From Sophora flavescens (taxonomy: Eukaryota > Streptophyta > Magnoliopsida > Fabales > Fabaceae), in NCBI GenBank assembly GCA_030762895.1, contig CM061067.1, forward strand, positions 55,958,200-56,022,199: a DNA stretch of 64,000 nucleotides, given 5' to 3'. Made by a program: the position numbers and the translations under genes. Below are positions 11,654 to 21,747 of the stretch, one piece after another (within the stretch, counting starts at the first letter, position 1; each line of letters starts with the position of its first letter). Under the pieces are notes generated by a model, which was not told the origin of the DNA, did no database searches, and worked only from the letters and a program-made list of their open reading frames with translations.

Positions 11654-11801
11654 TGGTGCTGGTTGGGGAATTTAGAAGAATCATATACTGTCAAAACATC
11701 ATACAAACTGTTAACTGAGGGGCTGGATAATACACAAAACATTTCCTACAAGTTGTTATGGGATAGGACGATTCCCTTGAAAATGAGTGTATTTTTGTAT
11801 T
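11654..11801 (+). pseudogene. LINE fragment: RT zinc-binding (zf-RVT) region
   Basis: The frame from 11654 reads WCWLGNLEESYTVKTSYKLL and then SYKLLWDRTIPLKMSVFL. This is the W..SYTVKSAY...LW....P.K...F signature of the zf-RVT domain at the C-terminal side of LINE reverse transcriptases. It is cut at 11801 by insertion of the copia element; sequence after the element does not clearly continue the LINE domain. Confidence 0.65.
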
Positions 11802-12346
11802 TGTAGAATTCGGGTGAATCTCCAATTGGCTAAGTTTGTTAGTTATGCCACGTACATATTTAGCTATGTGATAGGAAGTGTAGCTAGGAGTTTATTTATG
11901 TTTTGACAGTTAGAAAACTAAATGTAACTGCCTTGCCTATGCACTGCCTATATAAAGTCATAGCTAGGCTTTAGCACATATAGAATTCTCTTAATGAGTG
12001 ATATGTGCTAGAGGAGTAAGTTGAGTGATTCACAAATCACAAGTGAGTGCAAGCATAGGAGTGTGTGAGTTAATACCTTGAAGAATCTTGTAATGTAAAG
12101 TCTTGCAATAGTGGATGGAAAGTCTCAACTGCGGTGTGGATGTAGGGGCTATTGATTTGTGCCCTGAACCACAATAATTCTTCTGGCTTCTTCTTCTCTA
12201 TCTCTTCTTTTTCGGTTTTCTTGCACCACAAGCAAACGAACCAGAATCCCAATTCTGCATTCCTGTCTCGGCAGCAATTCTGCAATCAGTCTCAGCAACA
12301 ATTCTGCATTCTTGGCTCAGCAACATTCTGCATTCTTGTCTCAACA
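11802..12346 (+). repeat. 5' LTR of the Tork-like element (545 bp)
   Basis: It begins TGTAGAATTCGGG and ends GTCTCAACA. It contains a CTATATAAAG TATA-like box (about 11949). Near its 3' end is a tandem array of ~24-bp units built on CAGCAATTCTGCATTC. It has one more unit than the 3' LTR. Confidence 0.92.
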
Positions 12347-12385
12347 ACTTGTATCTAGAGCCTCTACTGGGAGGCGTTTTCCGCG

Positions 12386-15300
12386 ATGGGGTCAGCCAAG
12401 TTCGACATAGACGAGTTTAATGGTGAAAACGATTTCAGCTTGTGGAGAATCAAGATGAAGGCACTCTTGGTTCATCAAGGACTCGAGGATGCATTACTAG
12501 GAATAGCTAAGCTTCCGGAGGATCTTTCTGAAAAAGACAAGAAAGACATGCTTAGCAAGGCCCATAGCACCATTATCCTCTCTCTCGGTGATGCAGTTCT
12601 CAGGGAAGTGGCTCAAGAATCAACTGCAACAGGTGTTTGGTTAAAACTGGAAAGTCTCTATATGACCAAGTCTTTAACCAATAAGCTATATTTGAAGAAG
12701 CAACTTCATCAGCTCAAGATGGAAGAAGGTATGTCGATCAAGGATCATGTCTCATCCTTTTCAAGAATCATTCTTGATCTGAAAAGCATTGATGTCGAGA
12801 TAAGTGAAGAAGATAAGGCAGTGATGCTTCTGTGTTCTCTACCACCATCTTTTGAGAACCTTGTTGATACAATGTTGTATGGAAGAGATACTCTCACACT
12901 GGAAGAGGTTAAAGCAACCTTAAATTCTAGAGAAATGAAGAGGAAGATCACTGAGAATAGAGGAGAAACAAGCGATGCTGAAGGTCTGTATGCTCGAGGA
13001 AGACCAGAGAAAAAGGAAGAAAAGGGCAAGAATAAATCAAGATCAAAGTCCAGGACCAAGAAGAGGTGCTACTACTGTCAAAAGGAAGGTCACTTCAGGA
13101 AAAACTGTCCTGAAAGGAAAAGAAAGAATGGAGGCAGCACCAACAGCAATCACACTTCCAATGACATGGCTGTTGTGGCAGATGGATATCAAAGTTCTGA
13201 TGTCTTGGCTATCACTGAAGAATTGGGAAGTGATAAGTGGATTCTTGACTCTGGATGCTCGTTTCATATGACTCCAAATCGGGAATGGTTTGATTCTTAC
13301 AAGGAAGCTGATACCGGAAAGGTCTTGACGGGTAACAACATTGCTTGTAAAGTAATGGGAATTGGCACTGTCAAGATCAAACTTGGTGATGGAACCATCA
13401 AAGTCCTCACTAATGTGAGACATGTACCTGAGCTTAAAAGGAACCTGATATCTTTAGGCATGCTAGACCAAGCAGGATGTTGTTTTATTGGTTAAAATGG
13501 AACCTTGAAGATCAGCAAAGGATCATTGTTGATCATGAAAGGAACCAGGAAGCATGGCTTGTACAGACTGTAAGGTAAGACCATTTTAAGCCATGCCAGC
13601 CTAGTCTCTGTGTCAAAAATAAATTCCACTGCACTTTGGCATTATAGACTTGCTCATGTAAGTGGTAAGGGTCTTGAAGAGTTATACAAACAAGGCTTAA
13701 TTGGGAATGGAGATTTTGAAAAACTCGATTTCTGTGAACACTGCCTTTATGGCAAACAGAAGAGGGTCAAGTTCCTAACTGCATCACACACCACCAAGGC
13801 CATAGTGGAATATGTTCACTCGGATATATGGGGACCTGCTAAGGTTCCCTCATTGGGAGGAGCTAGCCATTTCATAACTTTCGTTGATGATTGTTCAAGG
13901 AAGGTTTGGGTTTACTTGCTAAAACATAAAAACCAAGCTTTTAAGTGTTTCAAGCAATGGAAAGTACTTGTTGAAAATCAAATAGGTAAGAAGGTGAAAG
14001 TCCTAAGGACAAATAATGGTCTGGAATATCTAAGTGAAGAATTCACTGAATTTTGCAAGGATCATGGCATAATCAGGCACAAGACAGTAAGGTATACACC
14101 ACAACAGAATGGCTTGGCAGAAAGGATGAACAGAACCATCCTAGAAAGGGTCAGGTGCATGCTCTCTTTTGCAAATCTGAACAAAAGCTTCTGGGGAGAA
14201 GCTGTCCATACAGCTACTTACTTGATCAATAGGTCACCCTCTTCTGCCATAGGTTTTAAAACACCTGAAGAAGTGTGGTCTGGAAAGGCACCTAGCTATG
14301 ATAACATTAGAATATTTGGTTGTCCAGCATATATTCATGTCAATCAAGGAAAGCTAGAGCCAAGATCAAAGAAAGGAGTCTTTCTAGGATATCCTGATGG
14401 GGTAAAAGGCTACAAAGTATGGCTAACTGGCCCAGGAGGAGGCAAGTGTGTGATTAGTAGAGACATTGTGTTCCTTGAAGAAGCTATGCTTGAAAAGGGT
14501 GAAGATAAATCCAACCAATCTCAGAACAATGATAAGACAGACAAGAGTGTTCAGTTGGAGGTGGAGCACACTGAAACAGAAAGGCCAGCAGTCACACCTG
14601 AACCAGAAGCTAAACCTGAAACTGAACCAGAAGTTGGAACCTCTCAGTCCACAACAGCATCACCTTCCTACCATCTAGCTAGAGACAGAGAAAGAAGGCA
14701 AGTTAGAGCACCTCAAAGGTTTGGCTATGCTGACTTAATTGCATATGCTTTAAGTGTTGAAACAGAACAACAGGATTCTGATCCTGGCAGTTTCAAAGAA
14801 GCAATTTCTGGCCCTGATGATGAGATGTGGAAGATTGCCATGACTGAAGAAATTGACTCTTTGAGGAAGAACAACACCTGGGAATTGGTTGAAAAACCTC
14901 CAAAGTAGAGAATTGTTGGTTGCAAGTGGATATACAAGAAGAAACCTGAAATTCCAGGAGTAGAGAATAGCAGACACAAGGCCAGACTTGTAGCTAAAGA
15001 CTACACACAAAGAGAAGGGATAGATTTCAATGAAATCTTCTCTCCTGTAGTAAAGCATACAAGCATAAGAGTCATTCTATCTCTTGTTGCTGTTTATGAT
15101 CTAGAATTGGAACAAATGGATGTGAAAACAACATTTTTACATGGCCAGCTAGAAGAAAAGATCTACATGAAGCAACCTGAGGGATTTGAAGAAAAGGGGA
15201 AAGAGCATATGGTTTGCCTACTGAAAAGGTCTTTGTATGGCTTGAAGCAATCTCCCAGGCAGTGGTATAAGAGGTTTGATTCCTTTATGCTCTTAAACAA

Positions 15301-16361
15301 CTATGACAGAAGCTCATTTGATAGCTGTGTTTACTTCAAAAGGCTGGAATCTGGTTGCTTCATATACCTTCTACTCTATGTAGATGATATGCTTATTGCT
15401 AGTTCAGATATGAATGCAATAAGCAAGCTCAAGGATCTCTTAAGCACTGAGTTTGAAATGAAGAATCTGGGAGCTGCAAGGAAGATTTTAGGCATGGAAA
15501 TCGTGAGAAACAGATCAGAAAAACTTCTCTACTTGAATCAGTCCACCTACATTGAGAAGATTCTGCACAAGTTCAATATGCATGATGCAAAAACAGTTGT
15601 GACTCCTATAGCAGGACACTTCAGATTGTCAACGGATCAATCACCTAAGAGTGATGAAGAACTAAGATACATGAGCAACATACCATACTCTAATGCCACA
15701 GGTAGCCTAATGTATGCTATGGTTTGCTCAAGGCCTGACTTAGCATATGCTGCTAGCTTAGTCGGCTGGTTTATGGGAAATCCAGGCAAGGAGCATTGGC
15801 TTGTTGTTAAATGGATTTTCAGATACCTTAAGGGTACTAAATCCCTTGGATTGATCTTTGGAAAAACAGAATCAGTAAACCAGAATCTTGCAGGGTTTGT
15901 AGATGCTGATTTTGCAGGGGACATTGACAAAAGAAGGTCTCTAACAGGCTACATCTTCACCCTATATGGGAATGTAGTAAGCTGGAAGGCAAATCTTCAA
16001 TCCATTGTTGCATTGTCAACCATCAATCCGAAAGTACATTGCTCTCACTGAAGCAATCAAAGAAGCAATATGGTTGAAAGGGTTTATATCTGAGCTAGAA
16101 GGAAAGGATATTTCCTCAACTGTTTGGTGTGATAGTCAAAGTGCAATTTGTCTCTCAAAGAATCAAGTATTCCATGAGAGGACAAAGCACATTGATGTAA
16201 GACTGCATTTCATCCGAGACATAATTGCACAAGGGATGGTCGAAGTAAAGAAGGTCTCTACTGAAGATAATCCAGCCGATATGTTAACCAAAGTGGTTCC
16301 AAACACCAAATTCCAGCATTGTCTAGATTTGGTGAATGTTGGAACCTGCTGCAACAACTAA
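12386..16361 (+). pseudogene. Copia gag-pol polyprotein with stops and a frameshift
   Basis: One long frame from the ATG at 12386 covers gag (UBN2-type, LTNKLYLKKQLHQLKMEEG), a CCHC knuckle (CYYCQKEGHFRKNC, near 13067), aspartic protease (DSGCSFHMT, near 13248), integrase zinc finger and core (DIWGP, FVDDCSRKVWVYLLK, PQQNGLAERMNRT), RT (YVDDMLIAS near 15378) and RNase H (WCDSQSAICLSKNQVFHERT). In-frame stops occur at about 13493, 13571 and 14906. A 1-nt shift near 16020 moves the RNase H into another frame. The integrase second catalytic aspartate, normally in a T/SDNG context, reads TNNG at about 14011. The gene is therefore dead in several ways, although most of it is still recognisable. 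Confidence 0.93.
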
Positions 16362-16422
16362 GATCCTGTCCGGGTCTGATGGCACCTCTAACAACTGATA
16401 TTGAAGATTCAAGATGGAGAAT

Positions 16423-16943
16423 TGTAGAATTCGGGTGAATCTCCAATTGGCTAAGTTTGTTAGTTATGCCACGTACATATTTAGCTATGTGATAGGAAGT
16501 GTAGCTAGGAGTTTATTTCTGTTTTGACAGTTAGAAAACTAAATGTCACTGCCTTAACTATGCACTGCCTATATAAAGTCATAGCTAGGGTTTAGCACAT
16601 ATAGAATTCTCTTAATGAGTGATATGTGCTAGAGGAGTAAGTTGAGTGATTCACAAATCACAAGTGAGTGCAAGCATAGGAGTGTGTGAGTTCATACCTT
16701 GAAGAATCTTGTACTGTGAAGTCTTGCAATAGTGGATGGAAAGTCTCAACTGCAGTGTGGATGTAGGGGCTATTGATTTGTGCCCTGAACCACGATAATT
16801 CTTCTAGCTTCTTCTTCTCTATCTCTTCTTTTTTTGTTTTCTTGCACCACAAGCAAACGAACCAGAATCCCAATTCTGCATTCCTGTCTCAGCAGCAATT
16901 CTGCAATCAGTCTCAGCAGCAATTCTGCATTCTTGTCTCAACA
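16423..16943 (+). repeat. 3' LTR of the Tork-like element (521 bp)
   Basis: It is nearly identical to the 5' LTR by eye, apart from scattered substitutions and the loss of one ~24-bp unit in the 3' minisatellite. It ends GTCTCAACA at 16943, followed by the target duplication GTATT. Confidence 0.92.
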
Positions 16944-16948
16944 GTATT

Positions 16949-17366
16949 TTATTTTAAACAAAAGGAAGTTATATAAGATAGAGTACGAGGGGTATCATAG
17001 CCCACATGCCAAGTAAAGATTTTGTCCACCAAAAAACCAAAACAACATATATTACATCAACCTAAAGCCAAAGTTGGAATGAGATATAGCTATAGTTACA
17101 TCCAAACAATCACCAAAAAGCACATCAGAAACAAGTCAATTTGATGCTGAGAAATTGCAAATGCAGAGCGAAACAAGAGCAACCATAAGAGAACACCAGC
17201 GTAATCCTGTCTCCAAAACCATAAACATGACAATCACAACTGTTGTAAATCTACCAGCAAATCAGCCCACAGAGCAAGAATCAAAGAAAATGAGTGATTA
17301 TTGAAACCCCAAAACAGAGGTGTAGGTGAATTAGAGGGGAAAGAAATAGAGAAGAGAGATTAGCAA
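16949..17366. other. Gene-free stretch flanking the copia insertion
   Basis: No continuation of the interrupted LINE domain is evident. The sequence, read in reverse, looks like non-coding 3' flanking DNA. Nothing is called. Confidence 0.45.
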
Positions 17367-18123
17367 AATGCCTCGTTTGGTATAGTAGAGAATGAGAGAA
17401 GAGAGAAACTAAACGTGTGGGGTCCACCCTATTTTTTGTCTCCCTATAACTGCGAAGAAAGAGGGGAGAAATGCCCTTAACACCCTTGGAAGAGGAAAGC
17501 TTCGTGCAGGGACTTGAGCACACGATGGAAGAGATATGAAATCATCCAAAGAACAAGCACATGGTGGATGGTGGAAGGTGGAAGGTGGAAGGGAAAGAGT
17601 CTCACAGAGACTTGAAAAACAAATGGAAGACGGAAGGTTGATCTAAAGAGAAGTGGTGATGAGATTTTGGTCTTATTTTTAAGTTTTGGTCTGCCGATAA
17701 AAAGATAAGATTTAATAAAAGTAAACTTTTTAAACAATTTAATAAAATTCTGTAAAAAAAAACAATTTAATAAAATAAATATATTTATTTATGGATTTTA
17801 AATATAAATTTATTATTAAAAAATAATTCTTATTTTTTATTTCAATATATAATTTAAATTAAATTAAACTTAAGTTGTTATTAATGTTACTAGGGGTATT
17901 ATGGTCTATTCAATAAAAAATTATTCTATTTCTTCTTATTCTCTATCCCATCCAACAAAAGGAGAGAGAGAGGAAACATGTGTCTTTCACTTATATTTCT
18001 TCTTTTTTTTTATATCAAACAATACATTAAATATATTCTATTTTCCATCTCTTTTTATCTTTTCATACTCTTTTTTATCTCTTTCTCTCTTCTTCTTTTC
18101 TTCTCTCAACCAAACAAAACATT
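17367..18123. mobile_element. Inverted-repeat (MITE-like) element, ~757 bp
   Basis: The left end AATGCCTCGTTTGGTATAG, followed by a GAGAGAAGAGAGAAA purine tract, is matched in reverse complement by the right end (CTTCTCTCAACCAAACAAAACATT at 18100-18123). The interior is AT-rich and non-coding. The ends are imperfect and no target duplication was confirmed. Confidence 0.5.
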
Positions 18124-18169
18124 ACTGTTTTGGTGAATTTGTTTATAGGGAATTAAGAGGGTTCTGCTG

Positions 18170-18420
18170 CCGTGGTTAATTTTTGTAATGTTATTTGTTG
18201 CTGGGTGTTTTCTCTGCTATGGGGCAGCAGTGGGCAGGGCATATTATGGGCTTATAACTTTAGCTATTTTTCAACCGTCAAGCACTTTATTCAGGTGCTT
18301 TTGGTTGATAGGAAATCTTTAGTTCCCTGGCACTCTTGGAAGTTTATTTTCTCTCCTTTTTTATTTGGATTTGGATATCCTTTATACTCAAATCAATACA
18401 TATCTTGTTTATAAAAAAGA
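18170..18420 (+). mobile_element. Possible LINE 3' fragment
   Basis: The 3' end ACTCAAATCAATACATATC followed by TTGTTTATAAAAAAG resembles the LINE-like tail at 10785-10998. The upstream part includes WHSWKF- and LVDRKS-like words in an open frame but no recognisable domain. Confidence 0.3.
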
Positions 18421-18459
18421 AAAACACTTGGTATCTATACATAACTCTTATTTTTTTTA

Positions 18460-18632
18460 GAAATATATTTTGAACATAATTTTTGGGATACCATATGATA
18501 TCTTTTTTATTTATTTTTTATATATTTTCGAAACGCATGTATATAAAGATAATACAAAATATGTAAAAAATAATAAAAAACACTTAAGATATATCATACT
18601 GGAAAATATGTTCAAATAGCTCTATTTCTTTT
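18460..18632. mobile_element. Small fold-back MITE, ~170 bp
   Basis: The left arm AGAAATATATTTTGAACATA and the right arm (reverse complement AGAAATAGAGCTATTTGAACATA) pair over most of the element, including GATATC/GATAT- and TTTTTTAT-rich inner parts. It is non-coding. Confidence 0.55.
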
Positions 18633-19151
18633 GGGCCTAGCACTCTGAATTTGTTTCAAGGCACGTTTCCTTATATCAGCATGGAAGCTATAGCAGTAAT
18701 ATATAGGTCCTTAATTAATTAGTCTTGTGTTTGTCATGTCATGCAATCTTTCCGGTCATAGCTAGTGATTTGAGGGTTGTAGTTTCTACCAAATACAACT
18801 TACACGGAACGGACCTTTCAAATCAGAGGCTCTACTCAGGTGGTCACCGATGAGTGCATGCTTGACAAAACTCCAGATCATGATATCTTAGTCCTGTTCA
18901 GTAGATATATGGTACTACATTTTATCGTTTAAGCTTGTATTATAGTATTTATTTATATAAAGTATTTGGTAATTACTAATTATACCTAGTTTTTGTTTAT
19001 CTTATGATTATAATTAAAATAAAGTTATCAATTAAACTTATCATGTCTCAAAAGTCAAATAATGTGATAAGATTTGATGAAATCGTTTTGTATCAAAATA
19101 AATAAAAATGCAGTACTTAAATTCTAAATTAACTTTAACCATATTTCGTTA

Positions 19152-19310
19152 TGGTGTGTTTGAATGAGGGAATTTAAGAGGGTAATGTATTTTTAGAGGT
19201 TAATTAGAATTCATCAATATAAAATAATGTATTGTATTTTTACATTGATGAATTATAATTACCCTCTAAAATTACATTACCCTCTTAAATTCCCTCATCC
19301 AAACACACCA
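19152..19310. mobile_element. Tourist-like MITE (159 bp) with TTA target duplication
   Basis: Terminal inverted repeats of about 50 bp begin TGGTGTGTTTG(A/G)ATGAGGG on each side. They are flanked by TTA at 19149-19151 and 19311-19313. A 3-bp TTA duplication is characteristic of PIF/Harbinger-derived (Tourist) MITEs. The arms differ at only a few positions, so the copy is fairly young. Confidence 0.85.
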
Positions 19311-19313
19311 TTA

Positions 19314-21600
19314 TAGTTATAGTGTAAAAATGTTAAGTTGAAATAATTTATTTTATAATTTATTTTATAAACTTATGTTTAAAAACTTAAATTAAGTTTA
19401 GTGAGAACTTTTAAAAAGTTATTATCTAAAATTAACATATTTTTATTTTAAAATGACATTTAGTGGAACTAATTAATTAATAGTAGAAATAGAATAATTT
19501 TATAAATTGATTTTGACTTTTTGGAGTTTGTGAGTTGCTCTCAGCTCGTGTCAAGCTAATTTTTATTCTAACTTCAATCTTTTTGTCCAAGTTTATATAT
19601 TTTATTGGATTATTCAAGTTAATCTATCAGACTCAATTTATTTTGACATCACAAATCTTCAAAATACAAAAAAAAACCTCAATATTTTAATTAAAGTTAT
19701 TTTTTTTGTTTTTTAAAGTTAATAATCTTTGTTTCAAAAATAAATTAAATTCGAAATTTATACTATATGTAGTGCACTAGACATTTGATAATATAAAAAG
19801 TAATACAATACATAAAATATCATATTATCAAATCTTGTACTATCTCTAACTTGATGGATAAGCTTGAGGCATTTCTCCTTTCCATCGTGGTTGGAACATT
19901 TGAATTGATTTTGCCAATGCCTTTTACAGATTACTTTATAAAGAGCTTATTCCATGCTCACCATCGGAATTATAATCCTTTCCTCTCGATTTGATGGTTG
20001 AGCGGCCACTACACCTGTACTAGTTAATTACCCATCACTCAAACCGTGGAAAAGTTAATCACAGACACCAATACAAGTTAGACACCAATATACCCCAAAA
20101 CCTGCGCCAAAACTTTTTTACATGTATGTATATGGCAACTTATAAGAGCCATCTGATTAAAAAATTCTATTATCATTATGATATACCATCTGCATGCAAT
20201 ATTTGCTCATTTCTTTCTCTTTCATCATACACCGTCACTCTTGGACAGTTCTTCATTTCTCATGTCTACCCACCCACCATCGACCACCGACAATCGACCA
20301 TCGGCAACAGCCGTCGACAACAGCCACCACCACCTATTTAGAGAATTTGGATCCCTCCCCACCCACTCCCCCACACCCACACCCACGCAACAGAGGGTTC
20401 GGAAGTGTACGGAAGAATCAGACAGAGAAGAGAGGAATCCCTCCCTTGTATCTCTTCTCTTCATTACCTACAACAGATAAGAGCCACAAAGACTCACTCC
20501 CAGATTAGTGCCAAGCTCTCCTTCCATGGCTCTATGATTTGGGTTCCTAGAGATGAAGAACGGGAGGAGATTAATTTGGGGGAGATTTGGGAATTTTTGG
20601 GGTTGGACATTTTTTTTCCTTTTTTAAATAAAAAAAATGAAATTAGAAGAGGGAGGAGAAGTAGAATTTTACTGAGATTTTATTTTGTGGCATTAAGAAA
20701 TTTAATCTCTATAATTCTGGGAGGGGATTTTCATTGTTAATCTCTATTATTTTACTGCATGTGAGGGTCATGTTCAAACCCATTCTTTGTGACTGCACCA
20801 TGAACAGACAAAGTAGAGCACACATGCGAATCAAGAGATTGGAGGATGGCGGTGGGTTGGAGTGGACACCTCACGATAAAATCATGTACGTGGATGTGGA
20901 TGACGATCGTGGTGGCAGGGGGTCTGAAGTGTGAAACAATGAGTGTGAGAGAGAAGACAGACATAAGAAAAAAATCGGGTATGGAAAAGAACACGATGAT
21001 ATCCTGTGATATTTTTATCCAACGGTGATTTATTCTTGCCCACATAGCACACACTAAAAATCCAAGTACACTTAACTTGCTGTGATGAAACCTTAAAAAA
21101 GAAAAGTTGCTTTTTTTGTACTTTCAAATATAATAATATCTAATCTTATTTACATAAAAATATAATATCTCATCATGTACGTGTTAAGTTAATTACAGAA
21201 AGAGTTTAATTCCTATATATTGTTAACGTAAATAATTTTTATACAGAGATTCAATAATATCTTGACAAACAATAATATTATTCTTTTTCTTTCTTATTTA
21301 TTAAAGTAAAAACATTAGTGTGAAAAATGTTAGAGAATATAAATATAAAATTGTTTACATTGATATTGAACAGTACTTTAATCCTGCTAGATAAACATTA
21401 ATTGTTGGCCTCAAAGTGACCTACAGAGACATAAAGAAACCAAGGGTTAAGAAAACGGATCACACAAGTTCCAAACTTAATTGCAAAGCCAAACAAAAGC
21501 AGTTGAGTTGGCTTTGTCACAAACCCTTAAACAAACGCTTCTTTCTGTAGCACTCAGAAAGTTGTTTATCCTCAAACCCAGAATGGAATGCTCCGCTATT
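19314..21600. other. Gene-free 5' flank of the PISTILLATA-like gene
   Basis: AT-rich sequence, with a less AT-rich island at about 20220-20560 and 20770-20950. That island has overlapping short frames in several registers but no domain. No exon could be supported. Part of it is presumably distal promoter of the downstream MADS-box gene. Confidence 0.45.
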
Positions 21601-21619
21601 ACTTTTCTTGCTACCTAGC

Positions 21620-21635
21620 TATATTATTATTTAAA
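21620..21635 (+). promoter_or_regulatory. Candidate TATA box of the PI-like gene
   Basis: TATATTATTATTTAAA lies about 113 bp upstream of the ATG. A start site some 30 bp downstream would give a 5' UTR of about 90-100 nt containing the GA-rich tract. This rests on position and composition only. Confidence 0.4.
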
Positions 21636-21679
21636 CCTGGCCTCTTTATCTTCTCCATATTTCACAGGCAACTAAGAAC

Positions 21680-21728
21680 ACTGAGAGAGAGAGAGAGAGA
21701 GGAAAAAGAAAAAGAAAAAGAGAGGAGA
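21680..21728 (+). repeat. GA-rich tract in the presumed 5' UTR of the PI-like gene
   Basis: A run of GA dinucleotides (21681-21701) continues into GAAAAAG repeats just before the start codon. GA/CT tracts are common in plant leaders and bind GAGA-type factors; here that is inference. Confidence 0.7.
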
Positions 21729-21747
21729 AGAAGACTGTGTGAGAGTT

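Larger units (their letters stand above)
11802..16943 (+). mobile_element. Complete Ty1/copia retrotransposon, Tork (Tnt1-like) lineage
   Basis: The element has two LTRs (11802-12346 and 16423-16943) with TG..CA ends, flanked by a 5-bp target duplication GTATT (11797-11801 and 16944-16948). A primer-binding-site-like TGTATCTAGAGC follows the 5' LTR, and a purine stretch AAGATGGAGAA precedes the 3' LTR. The domain order gag, protease, integrase, RT, RNase H is copia. Gag and integrase motifs are closest to the Tnt1/Tork group. The polyprotein is broken, so the copy is not autonomous now. Confidence 0.93.

Noticed and set aside
20178..20508. Overlapping plus-strand frames in the less AT-rich island upstream of PI
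   Set aside because: Several frames are open at once, with proline/histidine-rich low-complexity translations and no splice-supported gene model.
21400..21747. CArG box (CC, six A/T, GG) in the PI-like proximal promoter
   Set aside because: I looked for an autoregulatory site, but no perfect match was found in this stretch.
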